This document shows positions 44,722 to 53,440 of a stretch of 64,000 nt of DNA, in pieces. The stretch spans positions 1-64,000 of the forward strand of contig DATBQE010000180.1 of NCBI GenBank assembly GCA_036561005.1, given 5' to 3'. A program made the position numbers and the translations under genes. The stretch is from PKWO01 sp036561005 (GTDB lineage: Bacteria > Pseudomonadota > Gammaproteobacteria > Burkholderiales > Burkholderiaceae_D). The notes under the pieces were generated by a model. That model was given only the letters and a program-made list of their open reading frames with translations. It ran no database searches and had not been told where the DNA came from. Numbering within the stretch: the stretch's first letter is position 1; each line of letters starts with the position of its first letter.

Positions 44722-45858
44722 CTATGGCTGGATCGGTTTGTGCGCCGATTGCTTGCCCTTGATTTCGCTTGTGACTCTGCCGATTGCCGCCAGGCGGCGC
44801 TGCGTCATGGGGTGCAGCGCGAAATACGATACGGCTTCGGCCTGCGCATTTTGCGGTGTCAGCCCTTGCCAGAATTTGCCGAAATTCTCTATCGGATAGT
44901 TGGCGCGTGCCAGCATGTACAGGCCGCGCTTGTCTGCGGCGAGATCGAATTCTTCACCGGGGGCCTTAAGCGCCACAAGCTTGTCTTCGCTCGGATGCAC
45001 GCGCAGCAGATTGTCGATATCTTCGGCCAGCGCCGCGTTGGTGTGCAGTTTCGTCGGATGTCCCAAGGCGTTGCGCGCCATTTCAACGGCGATGACGTTG
45101 GCCAGCTCGTCGTCGCTCTTCAAGGCCCGCATCATGCCGCGCGTGAGCAAGATGCGATGCCCGTCGGCCAGGGCGTTGACGCTGTCGGTGTTGCCCAATT
45201 CCATACTGAATGCACAGACATGGGTCAACGGCACTTTCAAAGCAATGTCCTGGCCGCCGCGATTGATGGTCAGATCGATGGAAGTTTTTTCCGATAGCAG
45301 GGAAACGAGCACCGCGCGCGCCTGCGTCTCGGCACTTTGGCCTTGCGGCAGCGGTATGTCGCCGATGGCGACAAGCTTGTCGCCGTTCCGTATGCCTGCG
45401 CCGGCTGCGCCGCTGCCGGGCATGACACCCATGATCTGCAATTGGTCGCCCAAACCCAGCACATGCTGCGCGCTTTCGACGAATTCGCCGGAGTAGGAAT
45501 ATTTATTTTTTGCCGTGAAACCGAGCAGGAAGGCGCGTCGCTGGCACAGATTGAGGTTATTGAGCAGCAACGGCGCGGCCACTCGATACAAGCGGTCCTG
45601 CATCCCGACCAGATCCTGGAATGCTGCATGCTGTCTGGCCAGTTCGGCCGAGTTGTCCGGTGCAACCACAACCGGCGCGACAGGCTTCTTTTCCACGACA
45701 ACCGGTTTAGGGGGTGGTGGCGTCTGGCAAGCGGCAAGGAAAGCCATGCCGAGAAGCAATATTGCTCTTGCTGCGCGAGTACGAAAATTGGGACGAGTCT
45801 TGGGAAGATTCTTGCTTGAACGGGATGGCAGGGTGCGGAGCAAAATTGGATTGGTCAT
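44722..45858 (-). CDS. M48-like lipoprotein with PDZ domain and degenerate zinc site
   Basis: This 378-residue lipoprotein (lipobox LAAC, Cys 44) has a Pro/Val-rich linker, an M48-protease-like N-terminal part, a PDZ-type domain around residues 135-210 (GVMPGSGAAGAGIRNGDKLVAIGD) and an M48-like C-terminal part. The HExxH zinc motif is replaced by V258-E-M-A-R262 in VIAVEMARNALGH, and the third ligand Glu of the ExEAD motif is Ala (LAADKRG, 306-312). All three metal ligands are therefore missing and protease activity is unlikely. It may be a regulatory or chaperone-like remnant. No frameshift was seen. Confidence 0.85.
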   Translation of the reverse strand: MTNPILLRTLPSRSSKNLPKTRPNFRTRAARAILLLGMAFLAACQTPPPPKPVVVEKKPVAPVVVAPDNSAELARQHAAFQDLVGMQDRLYRVAAPLLLNNLNLCQRRAFLLGFTAKNKYSYSGEFVESAQHVLGLGDQLQIMGVMPGSGAAGAGIRNGDKLVAIGDIPLPQGQSAETQARAVLVSLLSEKTSIDLTINRGGQDIALKVPLTHVCAFSMELGNTDSVNALADGHRILLTRGMMRALKSDDELANVIAVEMARNALGHPTKLHTNAALAEDIDNLLRVHPSEDKLVALKAPGEEFDLAADKRGLYMLARANYPIENFGKFWQGLTPQNAQAEAVSYFALHPMTQRRLAAIGRVTSEIKGKQSAHKPIQP

Positions 45859-45938
45859 AGAGAGTATTTTTTATATTGCATGTTTTTATTGCCAATGAAT
45901 GGTGTCAATGCCGGGCGCCGCAAATATACCTGTCGACC

Positions 45939-46388
45939 TTAGTGCTTGCCCGTGCTGCCGAAACCCGCTGCGCCGCGCGCGCTCGAATCGAAGTCGTCGA
46001 CGATATTGAAACCAACTTGCAGCACCGGCACGATTACCAGCTGCGCCAGTCTGTCCATGGGATTCAAGACGAACTCGTCATGGCCGCGGTTCCAGGTCGA
46101 TATCATCAGTTGGCCCTGGTAATCAGAGTCGATCAGCCCCACCAAGTTCCCCAGCACGATGCCATGTTTATGGCCGAGGCCGCTACGCGGCAGGATCATG
46201 GCGGCATAACCGGGATCGCCGATATGAATGGCGATGCCGGTCGGAATCAAATGGGTCTCGCCCGGCTGGATGGCCAGCGGTTCAGACAGGCAGGCGCGCA
46301 GGTCGAGACCGGCGCTGCCTGCAGTGGCATAAGCCGGCAGCAGGTCCTTCATGCGCGGGTCGATAATTTTCAGGTCGATCGTCTTCAT
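45939..46388 (-). CDS. dut: Deoxyuridine 5'-triphosphate nucleotidohydrolase
   Basis: This 149-residue trimeric dUTPase has all five motifs: AGSAGLDLRA, PRSGLGHKHGI, GNLVGLIDSDYQG, MDRLAQLVI and GAAGFGSTG near the C-terminus. It hydrolyses dUTP to dUMP and pyrophosphate. It is the last gene of the ribF-ileS-lspA-coaBC-yidD-like-dut run, 161 bases after the yidD-like stop. AGGA lies before the ATG. Confidence 0.97.
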   Translation of the reverse strand: MKTIDLKIIDPRMKDLLPAYATAGSAGLDLRACLSEPLAIQPGETHLIPTGIAIHIGDPGYAAMILPRSGLGHKHGIVLGNLVGLIDSDYQGQLMISTWNRGHDEFVLNPMDRLAQLVIVPVLQVGFNIVDDFDSSARGAAGFGSTGKH

Positions 46389-46549
46389 TTGTATCCTGTA
46401 ATTGATATTTCAGGTGTTCGATGACGCTTGGGACTCAGTGGCGCTCCCCAAATGGACATGCGGTCGTTACCTGGGCCGTCCGTCTGCGTCGCGTACAACC
46501 GCACCGTCTCCGTTGCGACACCAGGTTCTACTCATTTTCAAACCGGTTC

Positions 46550-46948
46550 TTAATCGCAAGAGCCGAATTCGCATTCGCCGCATTCGAGCGCCTCGCATTC
46601 TCCGATTTCTCCGCAGGTGAACGTATCGCCACTGTCGCAATCGCTCCAATCTGCGCCGGAGCAGCCCGATTGACTGTTGCGTTTTCCGTCTTCTGCAGCC
46701 TTGTTTCGCCGACGTTTTTCTTCCTCGGATTGCCGCTGCAGCGTGGTGACGGCCGCCCTGCAGGCATCAAATTGCAGCGGCATCAATCGCAGGAATGCCA
46801 ACACGCCGCGATCACGCATGATGTCCAGGCCGACCGATGAACACGTGCCGCTGCCATGCAGCACGCCATAGGCGCAACGATATCCTTTGCGCGGAGACAG
46901 GTAGCGCTGGTAGCCCCTGATCAGACCGACACCGACATAACGCAGCAT
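46550..46948 (-). CDS. YidD-like protein with Cys-rich tail
   Basis: This 132-residue protein has the YidD-family core LIRGYQRYLSPRKGYRCAY and SGTCSSVGLDIMRDRG (residues about 9-50), but CRF-PTCS of canonical YidD is altered to CAY..HGSGTCS. After a charged helical section (EEEKRRRNKAAEDGKR), the last 40 residues are Cys- and acid-rich with ten cysteines (for example CGECEFGSCD). Canonical YidD sits between rnpA and yidC; this variant is 21 bases after coaBC and probably in its operon. A Cys-rich C-terminus in YidD-like relatives is from memory. Confidence 0.75.
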   Translation of the reverse strand: MLRYVGVGLIRGYQRYLSPRKGYRCAYGVLHGSGTCSSVGLDIMRDRGVLAFLRLMPLQFDACRAAVTTLQRQSEEEKRRRNKAAEDGKRNSQSGCSGADWSDCDSGDTFTCGEIGECEALECGECEFGSCD

Positions 46949-46969
46949 GAGCAGGCGCTACGAAACCGA

Positions 46970-48163
46970 TCAGCCCAGCCGCCGGGCAATTTCCGCAATC
47001 AACTGGCGCGCCAGCTTTTGCTTGTCGGCCTTGGGCAGGTGAGTGTGGCCGTTATCGTCGAACAGCATCAATTCGTTCTGGTCCTTGCCGAAGGTGTTGT
47101 GTCCGATGTTGCCGACCAGGAGCGGAATGCCTTTCTTCTTGCGTTTCTCCTCGCCGTAACGCATCAGTTGTTCAGACTCGGCGGCAAAGCCGACGCAATA
47201 GGGCTTGTTCGGCAAGGCGGCGACTTCGGCGAGGATGTCCGGGTTCAATTCAAATTGCAACGGCGGGAAGGTGCCGTACTCGTCCTTTTTCCATTTTTGC
47301 TCGCTGATGCTGGCGACACGCCAATCGGCCACCGCCGCCACCGCCACAAACACTTCCTGCCCGGCGATATGTGCCATGACAACGCCGTGCATTTGCTCGG
47401 CAGTCTGCACATTGATGCGATGCACGCCCTGCGGCACGGGCAAGGCTGTCGGTCCCGAAATCAGTGTAACTTCCGCCCCGGCTTCGCGCGCCGCACGGGC
47501 GATGGCATAACCCATCTTGCCGGACGACAGGTTGGTAATACCGCGCACCGGGTCGATCGGCTCGAACGTCGGCCCGGCTGTCACCAGCACGCGCTTGCCC
47601 GTCATGATCTTGGGCTGGAATGCCGCCACCACATCTTCGAGCAATTGTTCCGATTCGAGCATCCGCCCCATACCGGTTTCACCACAGGCTTGTTCGCCGG
47701 CTTCGGGACCGAGCACGGCGATGCCGTCTTCCTTCAATTGCTTGACGTTACGCTGCGTCGCGGGGTTTTGCCACATTTCGACGTTCATCGCCGGGGCAAT
47801 CATCATGGGCAGCCTGGCCGGGCGCGCCAGGCACAAGGTCGAGAGCAGGTCGTTGCAGATACCGTTGGCCAGCTTGGCGATGAAGTCAGCCGAACCCGGT
47901 GCGATTAGAATCGCATCGACGTCACGCGTCAGGTCGATATGCGGCATGTTGTTGTCGATGCGTGCATCCCACTGGTCACTGTAGACCGGGTGGCCCGTCA
48001 GCGCCTGCATTGTCACAGGTGTGATGAATTGCATGGCGGCCTGGGTCATGACCACTTGCACGGAGGCACCCGACTTGGTCAAGCCGCGCGCGAGTTCGGC
48101 CGCCTTGTAGCAGGCGACGCCACCGGTCAGCCCGAGGATGATGCGTTTGCCAGCCAATTCCAT
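46970..48163 (-). CDS. coaBC: Bifunctional phosphopantothenoylcysteine decarboxylase/synthetase
   Basis: This 397-residue enzyme performs two steps of coenzyme A synthesis. The N-terminal CoaC flavoprotein domain has GVACYKAAELARGL and the substrate-loop PAMNVEMWQ; the C-terminal CoaB domain has ITNLSSGKMGYAIA and the later NDILA-like FELNPDILAEVA. It starts 46 bases after the lspA stop and follows lspA on the minus strand. Confidence 0.96.
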   Translation of the reverse strand: MELAGKRIILGLTGGVACYKAAELARGLTKSGASVQVVMTQAAMQFITPVTMQALTGHPVYSDQWDARIDNNMPHIDLTRDVDAILIAPGSADFIAKLANGICNDLLSTLCLARPARLPMMIAPAMNVEMWQNPATQRNVKQLKEDGIAVLGPEAGEQACGETGMGRMLESEQLLEDVVAAFQPKIMTGKRVLVTAGPTFEPIDPVRGITNLSSGKMGYAIARAAREAGAEVTLISGPTALPVPQGVHRINVQTAEQMHGVVMAHIAGQEVFVAVAAVADWRVASISEQKWKKDEYGTFPPLQFELNPDILAEVAALPNKPYCVGFAAESEQLMRYGEEKRKKKGIPLLVGNIGHNTFGKDQNELMLFDDNGHTHLPKADKQKLARQLIAEIARRLG

Positions 48164-48209
48164 GGTCGCTCCCGAATTGCCAAATTGAGCCGGTAGTTTA
48201 TAACAAGTG

Positions 48210-48719
48210 TTACTTGTTAACGCGTCTCAACTCGTCGAGTACGAAAAGAATCGCGCCGAGCGTGATGGCGCTGTCGGCCAGATTGAAGGCCGGGAAACTC
48301 CAGCTGTTCAGGTGAAACAGAAGGAAATCGACCACCTTGCCGTAGACGACGCGGTCGATCAGGTTACCGATTGCGCCGCCGAGAATTAGTGCCAGCGACC
48401 AGCAATACAGGGTTTTGCTGCCGTTACGCTTGAATTGGTAGAGGATGAACAGCGATGCGGCAACCGCCAGCCCGATCAGCAGGTAGCGCTGCCAGCCCGA
48501 TTCGCCGGCCAGGAAGCTGAAGGCCGCTCCCTTGTTGTAGAGCAGAGTCAGGTCGAAGAACGAAGTCAGGCGCAGTTGTTCGCCTTCGTGGAACAGCCTG
48601 GTGATGGTGATTTTGGCTACCTGATCGAGCAGGATGATGATGAAGGACAGGCCCAGCCAGGGGAGCATGGGGCTGGTGGATTTGGATTGGGTGGGGATGC
48701 GGGTGGGTTTGGTTGCCAT
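48210..48719 (-). CDS. lspA: Lipoprotein signal peptidase (SPase II)
   Basis: This 169-residue membrane protease removes signal peptides from lipoproteins. It has four membrane helices and the two catalytic aspartates in GNLIDRV and FNLADSAI. ATG 48719 (MATKPTRI) gives normal family length; the longer frame from GTG 48773 includes repeat sequence. It follows ileS, but 439 bases of repeats lie between them. The lipoproteins in this window (chitinase, M48-like) are natural substrates. Confidence 0.96.
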   Translation of the reverse strand: MATKPTRIPTQSKSTSPMLPWLGLSFIIILLDQVAKITITRLFHEGEQLRLTSFFDLTLLYNKGAAFSFLAGESGWQRYLLIGLAVAASLFILYQFKRNGSKTLYCWSLALILGGAIGNLIDRVVYGKVVDFLLFHLNSWSFPAFNLADSAITLGAILFVLDELRRVNK

Positions 48720-48773
48720 GCTGGAGTATCTCTTGTTTTTCCTACGTTTAGCGAAGAGTGATTTTGTTGCCAC

Positions 48774-49158
48774 TCCGTGGGGAGGGCTTTGCCGGTGGTA
48801 GACCGGCAGCTACTCCCTTTCTTTGCTTCGCCAAAGAAAGGAAGCAAAGAAAGGCGAGCCCGGGATGCCGCCCCCTTGCGGGGGTTCCCGCTGAAATGGT
48901 GCGACAAGCGGAAATGAGACAAACTCGCCTGCGGCTCAAACATGTCTCATTTCTTATCCGCTTGCCGCACCATTTCAGCGGCGACATCCAAGGGCAACTT
49001 CTCGCAGTGCGACGGCTGCCTGGTTTTGCCTGATGTCGGACTGCCGCAATGAACCCCTCTCCCGCAGGCGGGAGAGGGGGAGCGGTGAGGGTGCTCGCAA
49101 AGACAGACTGGCTTGCAAGGTCCCCAGTTCCTGTTCGGTCTTTGGAAGAGGGAGAAGA
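48774..49158. repeat. Mosaic of intergenic palindromic repeats (REP-like)
   Basis: The 385-base gap between ileS and lspA is packed with hairpins: GCCGGT/ACCGGC at 48791-48807, a perfect 9-bp CTTTCTTTG/CAAAGAAAG at 48817-48840, a G/C-run hairpin at about 48870-48884, a large inverted repeat at 48888-48921 with 48943-48981 (about 34 nt per arm, one mismatch and one 5-nt indel), and a 12-bp perfect stem CCCCTCTCCCGC at 49054-49079. Several of these blocks are familiar as dispersed repeats in Burkholderiales genomes. No gene is present. Confidence 0.85.
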
Positions 49159-52137
49159 CTACGCTAATTTTCTTGCTTCGCCTTTTCCGAACTGGTTGCT
49201 TACGCAGCGTCCGCAGATGCCTGGATGCGTCGCATCTGCACCAACGTCGGCGCGGTAGTGCCAGCAGCGTTCGCATTTTTCGTGAATCGACGCACGAACG
49301 AATGCTCCAAATTTCACCGCTTCGCCGAAAATCTCTTCCGCTTTAAGTTGAGCAAATTCCCGCTGGTATGCAATTTCCTCCACTGTCTTATTGAGGGCAT
49401 TGTATTGGCCCAGCACTGCGTCATCGTCCATATTGAACAAATCGCATCTCGACACGATAGGTACAAATTTCAAGTCCTCGCCAAGACTTCTCAACACATC
49501 GTACGCACGGCCACTGGCATAGATGTCGATTTCCGCTTGCAATGGTGAGCCAATTTCTGCTTTTTCGCGCTTGTCTTCCAGCATTTTCATCAAAATGTTG
49601 CCGCGCACTTTTCGGATCAGTTCCCATTTTTCCATCAATGCCGCACTATCTTCGGACTGCGGCAAGGCATAGAAAGTCTGCGTGAAAATAGTTTCACTGC
49701 TGGCAGCATAGGCTTCCTTGCTCGCAAACACGGCCCAGGCTTCTTCCGCCGTGAACGAAAGGATCGGGGCCATGACGCGCAACAGTGCTTGCGTGATATG
49801 CCAGATCGCAGTTTGTGCCGAGCGCCTTGCCTGTGACGTGGTACCGCAGGTATATAGGCGGTCCTTGAGGATGTCCAGATAAAAGCCGCCCAAGTCTTCC
49901 GAGCAGTACATCTGCAGCTTGGCGACGACCGGGTGGTATTCGAATACCTGGTAATGCGCGAGGATCTCTTCCTGCAAACCGGCCATGCGGGCGACGGCAT
50001 AGCGGTCGATCTCGCTCATGTCTTTTAACGCGACGAGATCCTTGGCCGGGTCGAAGTCGGAGGTGTTGGCCAACAGGAAGCGCAGTGTGTTGCGGATGCG
50101 GCGGTAGCTTTCCGTCACGCGTTTCAGGATCTCTTCCGAGATCGACAATTCTCCCGAGTAGTCGGTTGCAGCGACCCACAGGCGCAGGATTTCCGCGCCG
50201 AGCGAGTCGGAGATTTTTTGCGGCGCGACGGTGTTGCCGACCGACTTCGACATTTTCTTGCCTTCGCCATCGACCACGAAACCATGCGTGAGCAGGGCCT
50301 TGTAGGGTGCGCAGCCATTCAACATCGACGAAGTCAGGAGCGACGAATGGAACCAGCCGCGATGCTGGTCCGAACCTTCGAGGTACAGGTCAGCCGGGAA
50401 GTGCGATTGCGCGGCGTGCGATCCGCGCAATACGGTTTGATGCGTGGAACCGGAATCGAACCAGACGTCGAGCGTATCCTTGTTCTTGACGTAGTGGTCG
50501 GCGTCGTCGCCGAGCAGTTCGCGCGCGTCGAGCGACTGCCAGGCTTCGATGCCGTGCTGTTGCACGCGCTGCGCAACCTGCTCAAGCAATTCAGCTGTGC
50601 GCGGATGCAGTTCGCCGGTTTCCTTGTGGATGAAAAATGCCATCGGCACGCCCCATTGGCGTTGGCGCGACAGCGTCCAGTCAGGGCGGTTGGCGATCAT
50701 GCCGTGCAGGCGCGCCTTGCCCCAGGACGGGAAGAAGGCGGTTTCGTCGATGCTGCGCAATGCCGTTTCGCGCAGGGTCGTGGCGCCGTCCGTCGGCTTG
50801 ACGTCCATGCCGGCAAACCATTGCGAGGTAGCGCGGTAGATAATCGGCGTCTTGTGGCGCCAGCAGTGCATGTAGCTATGGTCGAACATGACGAGCTTGA
50901 ACAGCGAGCCGACTTCTTCGAGCTTGGCGCAGATCGGTTTCGATGCTTCCCAGATCGTCATGCCGGCGAAGAAAGGCAACCATGAAGCGTACTTGCCGTC
51001 GCCCATCACGGGCTTGAGGATGTCGTCGTCCTTCATGCCGTGCGCCTTGCACGAGATGAAGTCGTCCAGGCCGTAGGCGGGCGAGGAGTGGACGATGCCG
51101 GTACCGGTGTCGAGCGTGACGTAGTCGCCGAGATAAACGGGCGACAGACGGTCGTAGCCAGGGTCGGCTGATGACAAAGGATGCTTGAAATTGATCAGCG
51201 ACAGGGATTCGCCCTTGCAGGTGGCGATGACATGGCCTTCAAGGCCGTAGCGCTTGAGGCAGTCTTCGACCAGGTCCTTGGCCAGTAACAGCAACAGCGG
51301 TTCGCCGTTGCGCTCCGTTTGCACCAAAGCGTAATCGAATTCGGGATGGACGTTCAACGCCTGGTTGGCCGGGATGGTCCAGGGCGTGGTGGTCCAGATG
51401 ACGCAATAGCCCTTGTCGGTCGGCAGCTTGGCCAAGCCGAAGGCGGCGGCCAGCTTGTCCGGTTCCGCAAAAGGAAAGCCGACGTCGATGGCCGGGTCGC
51501 GCTTGTCCTGGTATTCGACTTCGGCTTCGGCCAGCGCCGATTCGCAATTGAAGCACCAGTTGACCGGCTTCAGGCCGCGATACACGTAGCCCTTTTCCAG
51601 CAACTTGCCGAGCACGCGGATTTCATCGGCTTCGTTGCCGAAGGCCATGGTCATGTAGGGATTGTCCCATTCGCCGAGCACGCCAAGGCGGATGAAGTCT
51701 TTCTTTTGCCGCTCGATCTGCTCGGTGGCGTAGGCGCGCGAGCGCGTCAATACGTCAGCCGTCGGCAAACTCTTGCCGTACAGTTTTTCCATCTGGATTT
51801 CGATCGGCATGCCGTGGCAATCCCAGCCCGGCACATACTGCGCGTCGAAGCCGGCTAGCTGGCGCGTCTTGACCACAATGTCCTTGAGGATTTTGTTGAC
51901 TGCATGGCCGATGTGGATGTCGCCATTGGCATAGGGTGGGCCATCGTGCAGGATGAATTTCTTGCGTCCCTTCGAGGCTTCGCGGATCTTTTGATAGACC
52001 TTGCGTTCCTGCCATTGCTTGACCCATTGCGGTTCGCGCTTGGCCAGGTCGCCGCGCATCGGAAATGGCGTTTCGGTCATGTTGACCTGATGCTTGCTGC
52101 TTGCCTTGTCGGCTGGTTTGTTCGGCTTGTCGGACAT
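49159..52137 (-). CDS. ileS: Isoleucyl-tRNA synthetase
   Basis: This 992-residue class I synthetase charges tRNA-Ile. It has the HIGH motif at residues 75-78 (GDIHIGHAVNK), the KMSKS motif in GKKMSKSVGN at about two thirds of the length, and a C-terminal zinc-binding Cys cluster (CERCWHY and CGRC). The N-terminal 20 residues are polar, slightly longer than usual. It follows ribF with a 55-base gap. Confidence 0.98.
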   Translation of the reverse strand: MSDKPNKPADKASSKHQVNMTETPFPMRGDLAKREPQWVKQWQERKVYQKIREASKGRKKFILHDGPPYANGDIHIGHAVNKILKDIVVKTRQLAGFDAQYVPGWDCHGMPIEIQMEKLYGKSLPTADVLTRSRAYATEQIERQKKDFIRLGVLGEWDNPYMTMAFGNEADEIRVLGKLLEKGYVYRGLKPVNWCFNCESALAEAEVEYQDKRDPAIDVGFPFAEPDKLAAAFGLAKLPTDKGYCVIWTTTPWTIPANQALNVHPEFDYALVQTERNGEPLLLLLAKDLVEDCLKRYGLEGHVIATCKGESLSLINFKHPLSSADPGYDRLSPVYLGDYVTLDTGTGIVHSSPAYGLDDFISCKAHGMKDDDILKPVMGDGKYASWLPFFAGMTIWEASKPICAKLEEVGSLFKLVMFDHSYMHCWRHKTPIIYRATSQWFAGMDVKPTDGATTLRETALRSIDETAFFPSWGKARLHGMIANRPDWTLSRQRQWGVPMAFFIHKETGELHPRTAELLEQVAQRVQQHGIEAWQSLDARELLGDDADHYVKNKDTLDVWFDSGSTHQTVLRGSHAAQSHFPADLYLEGSDQHRGWFHSSLLTSSMLNGCAPYKALLTHGFVVDGEGKKMSKSVGNTVAPQKISDSLGAEILRLWVAATDYSGELSISEEILKRVTESYRRIRNTLRFLLANTSDFDPAKDLVALKDMSEIDRYAVARMAGLQEEILAHYQVFEYHPVVAKLQMYCSEDLGGFYLDILKDRLYTCGTTSQARRSAQTAIWHITQALLRVMAPILSFTAEEAWAVFASKEAYAASSETIFTQTFYALPQSEDSAALMEKWELIRKVRGNILMKMLEDKREKAEIGSPLQAEIDIYASGRAYDVLRSLGEDLKFVPIVSRCDLFNMDDDAVLGQYNALNKTVEEIAYQREFAQLKAEEIFGEAVKFGAFVRASIHEKCERCWHYRADVGADATHPGICGRCVSNQFGKGEARKLA

Positions 52138-52192
52138 GGTTTTTCTTTAAGGTAATCGGTTGACGGTCAATGCGGAACGCTTTGATTGACGG

Positions 52193-53170
52193 TCAAATTC
52201 GGTCGGTGGCGGAAACGGCCAAAGTTGCTTGTTCGAGAAAGAATTGCCGCGCATGCGCCACGTCGCGCGCAATGGCGGCGGTCAGCGTGGGCAGGTCGAC
52301 GTATTTTTCTTCGTCGCGCAGTTTTTTCAGAAATTCCACCTTGATCAATTTTCCGTAGCAGTTGTCGTTGTAGTCAAATACATAGGTTTCAAGCAGCACG
52401 CGCCCGTCGTCTTCCACGGTCGGGCGCACGCCGATGCTGGCTACGCCTTGCAAAGGCTCGCCTGCCAGCCCGTGTAGCCGCACCACGAAGATACCTGACA
52501 GGGCAGGGCGGCGATGCGCAATGCGCAAATTCAGAGTCGGGAAGCCGATGCTGCGACCCAGCTTTTTCCCGTGTATGACATGGCCGGAGATCGTGTAGGC
52601 ATGGCCGAGCAATTGTTCGGCGTGGGAAAAGTCGCCCTGGGCCAACGCCGCACGCACGGCAGAAGACGAAATGCGCGAGCCCGCATTTTCCACAGTAGGC
52701 AGGGCATGCACCTCGAAGCCGTATTTTTTGCCCGCCTCGATGAGCGTGGCCAGATTGCCGGCGCGTTTGGTGCCGAAGCAGAAATCCTCGCCGACCATCA
52801 GCCATTTCACATGCAGACCCTGCACCAGCACTTTCTCGATGAATTCCTGCGGCGACTGGCCCGAGAAATGCGCATTGAAGTGCTCGACGATCACGCGGTC
52901 GACACCGCCATCGGACAGCGATTGCAATTTGTCGCGCAAATTCGCAATGCGCGTCGGCGCCTTCGACGGGTCGCCGGCCATCTGCGCAAAGAACTCGCGC
53001 GGGTGCGGCTCGAACGTCATCACGGCCGCTTCCAGGCCCAAACCGGTCGCGGCTTCACGCACGCGCGCCAGCAGTGCCTTGTGGCCGCGGTGCACGCCGT
53101 CAAAATTGCCTATCGTCAGCGCACAGGGTGCGCGCGAGGCGGCATTAGGAAGCCCTCGAAACACCTTCAT
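52193..53170 (-). CDS. ribF: Bifunctional riboflavin kinase/FAD synthetase
   Basis: This 325-residue enzyme makes FMN and FAD. The N-terminal FAD synthetase nucleotidyltransferase domain has TIGNFDGVHRGHKALL, and the C-terminal flavokinase domain has GRSIGFPTLNL and DDGRVLLETYVFDY. It is the first gene of the ribF-ileS-lspA-coaBC run. Its AAGG ribosome-binding site (53178-53181) lies inside one arm of a 121-bp inverted repeat. Confidence 0.97.
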   Translation of the reverse strand: MKVFRGLPNAASRAPCALTIGNFDGVHRGHKALLARVREAATGLGLEAAVMTFEPHPREFFAQMAGDPSKAPTRIANLRDKLQSLSDGGVDRVIVEHFNAHFSGQSPQEFIEKVLVQGLHVKWLMVGEDFCFGTKRAGNLATLIEAGKKYGFEVHALPTVENAGSRISSSAVRAALAQGDFSHAEQLLGHAYTISGHVIHGKKLGRSIGFPTLNLRIAHRRPALSGIFVVRLHGLAGEPLQGVASIGVRPTVEDDGRVLLETYVFDYNDNCYGKLIKVEFLKKLRDEEKYVDLPTLTAAIARDVAHARQFFLEQATLAVSATDRI

Positions 53171-53172
53171 AG

Positions 53173-53293
53173 GGGCACCTTCAATAATCTACTACGCGAC
53201 TCAAGCTCGGGCCTGCGATGCTCACCGTACAGTCGTACGGTTGCGCTTCTCGGCCCGAGCTTGAGCCGCTCGCTACGATTCTTGAAGGTGCCC
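53173..53293. repeat. 121-bp imperfect inverted repeat abutting ribF
   Basis: Two arms of about 58 bases fold around the tetraloop AGTC at 53231. Perfect blocks include GGGCACCTTCAA (outer, 12 bp), CTCAAGCTCGGGCC (middle, 14 bp) and ACCGTAC (apex, 7 bp). It begins 3 bases upstream of the ribF ATG and includes its ribosome-binding site. No protein is encoded. It could be a miniature mobile element or REP-type repeat. Confidence 0.9.
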
Positions 53294-53440
53294 ATCAACA
53301 AACCCCAATCGATCCAACACTTTGTTTGACCGCAATCCGGATTTGCCATTTGCTGCGATGTTGCAAAGGTGTCATGTCGGTTTTGAATGAAAACAGTCGC
53401 AAAACCTTCGATTATAGGGGATTCTCACCCCTCGTAGCCG
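53294..53440. other. Intergenic region upstream of ribF repeat
   Basis: This short stretch between the inverted repeat and mtfA (147 bases) should hold the ribF promoter on the minus strand. GGGGATTCTCACCCC near 53418 forms a small hairpin. No gene is seen. Confidence 0.4.

Noticed and set aside
53173..53293. FMN riboswitch upstream of ribF
   Set aside because: The conserved FMN aptamer core is not visible; the region is a simple long hairpin.
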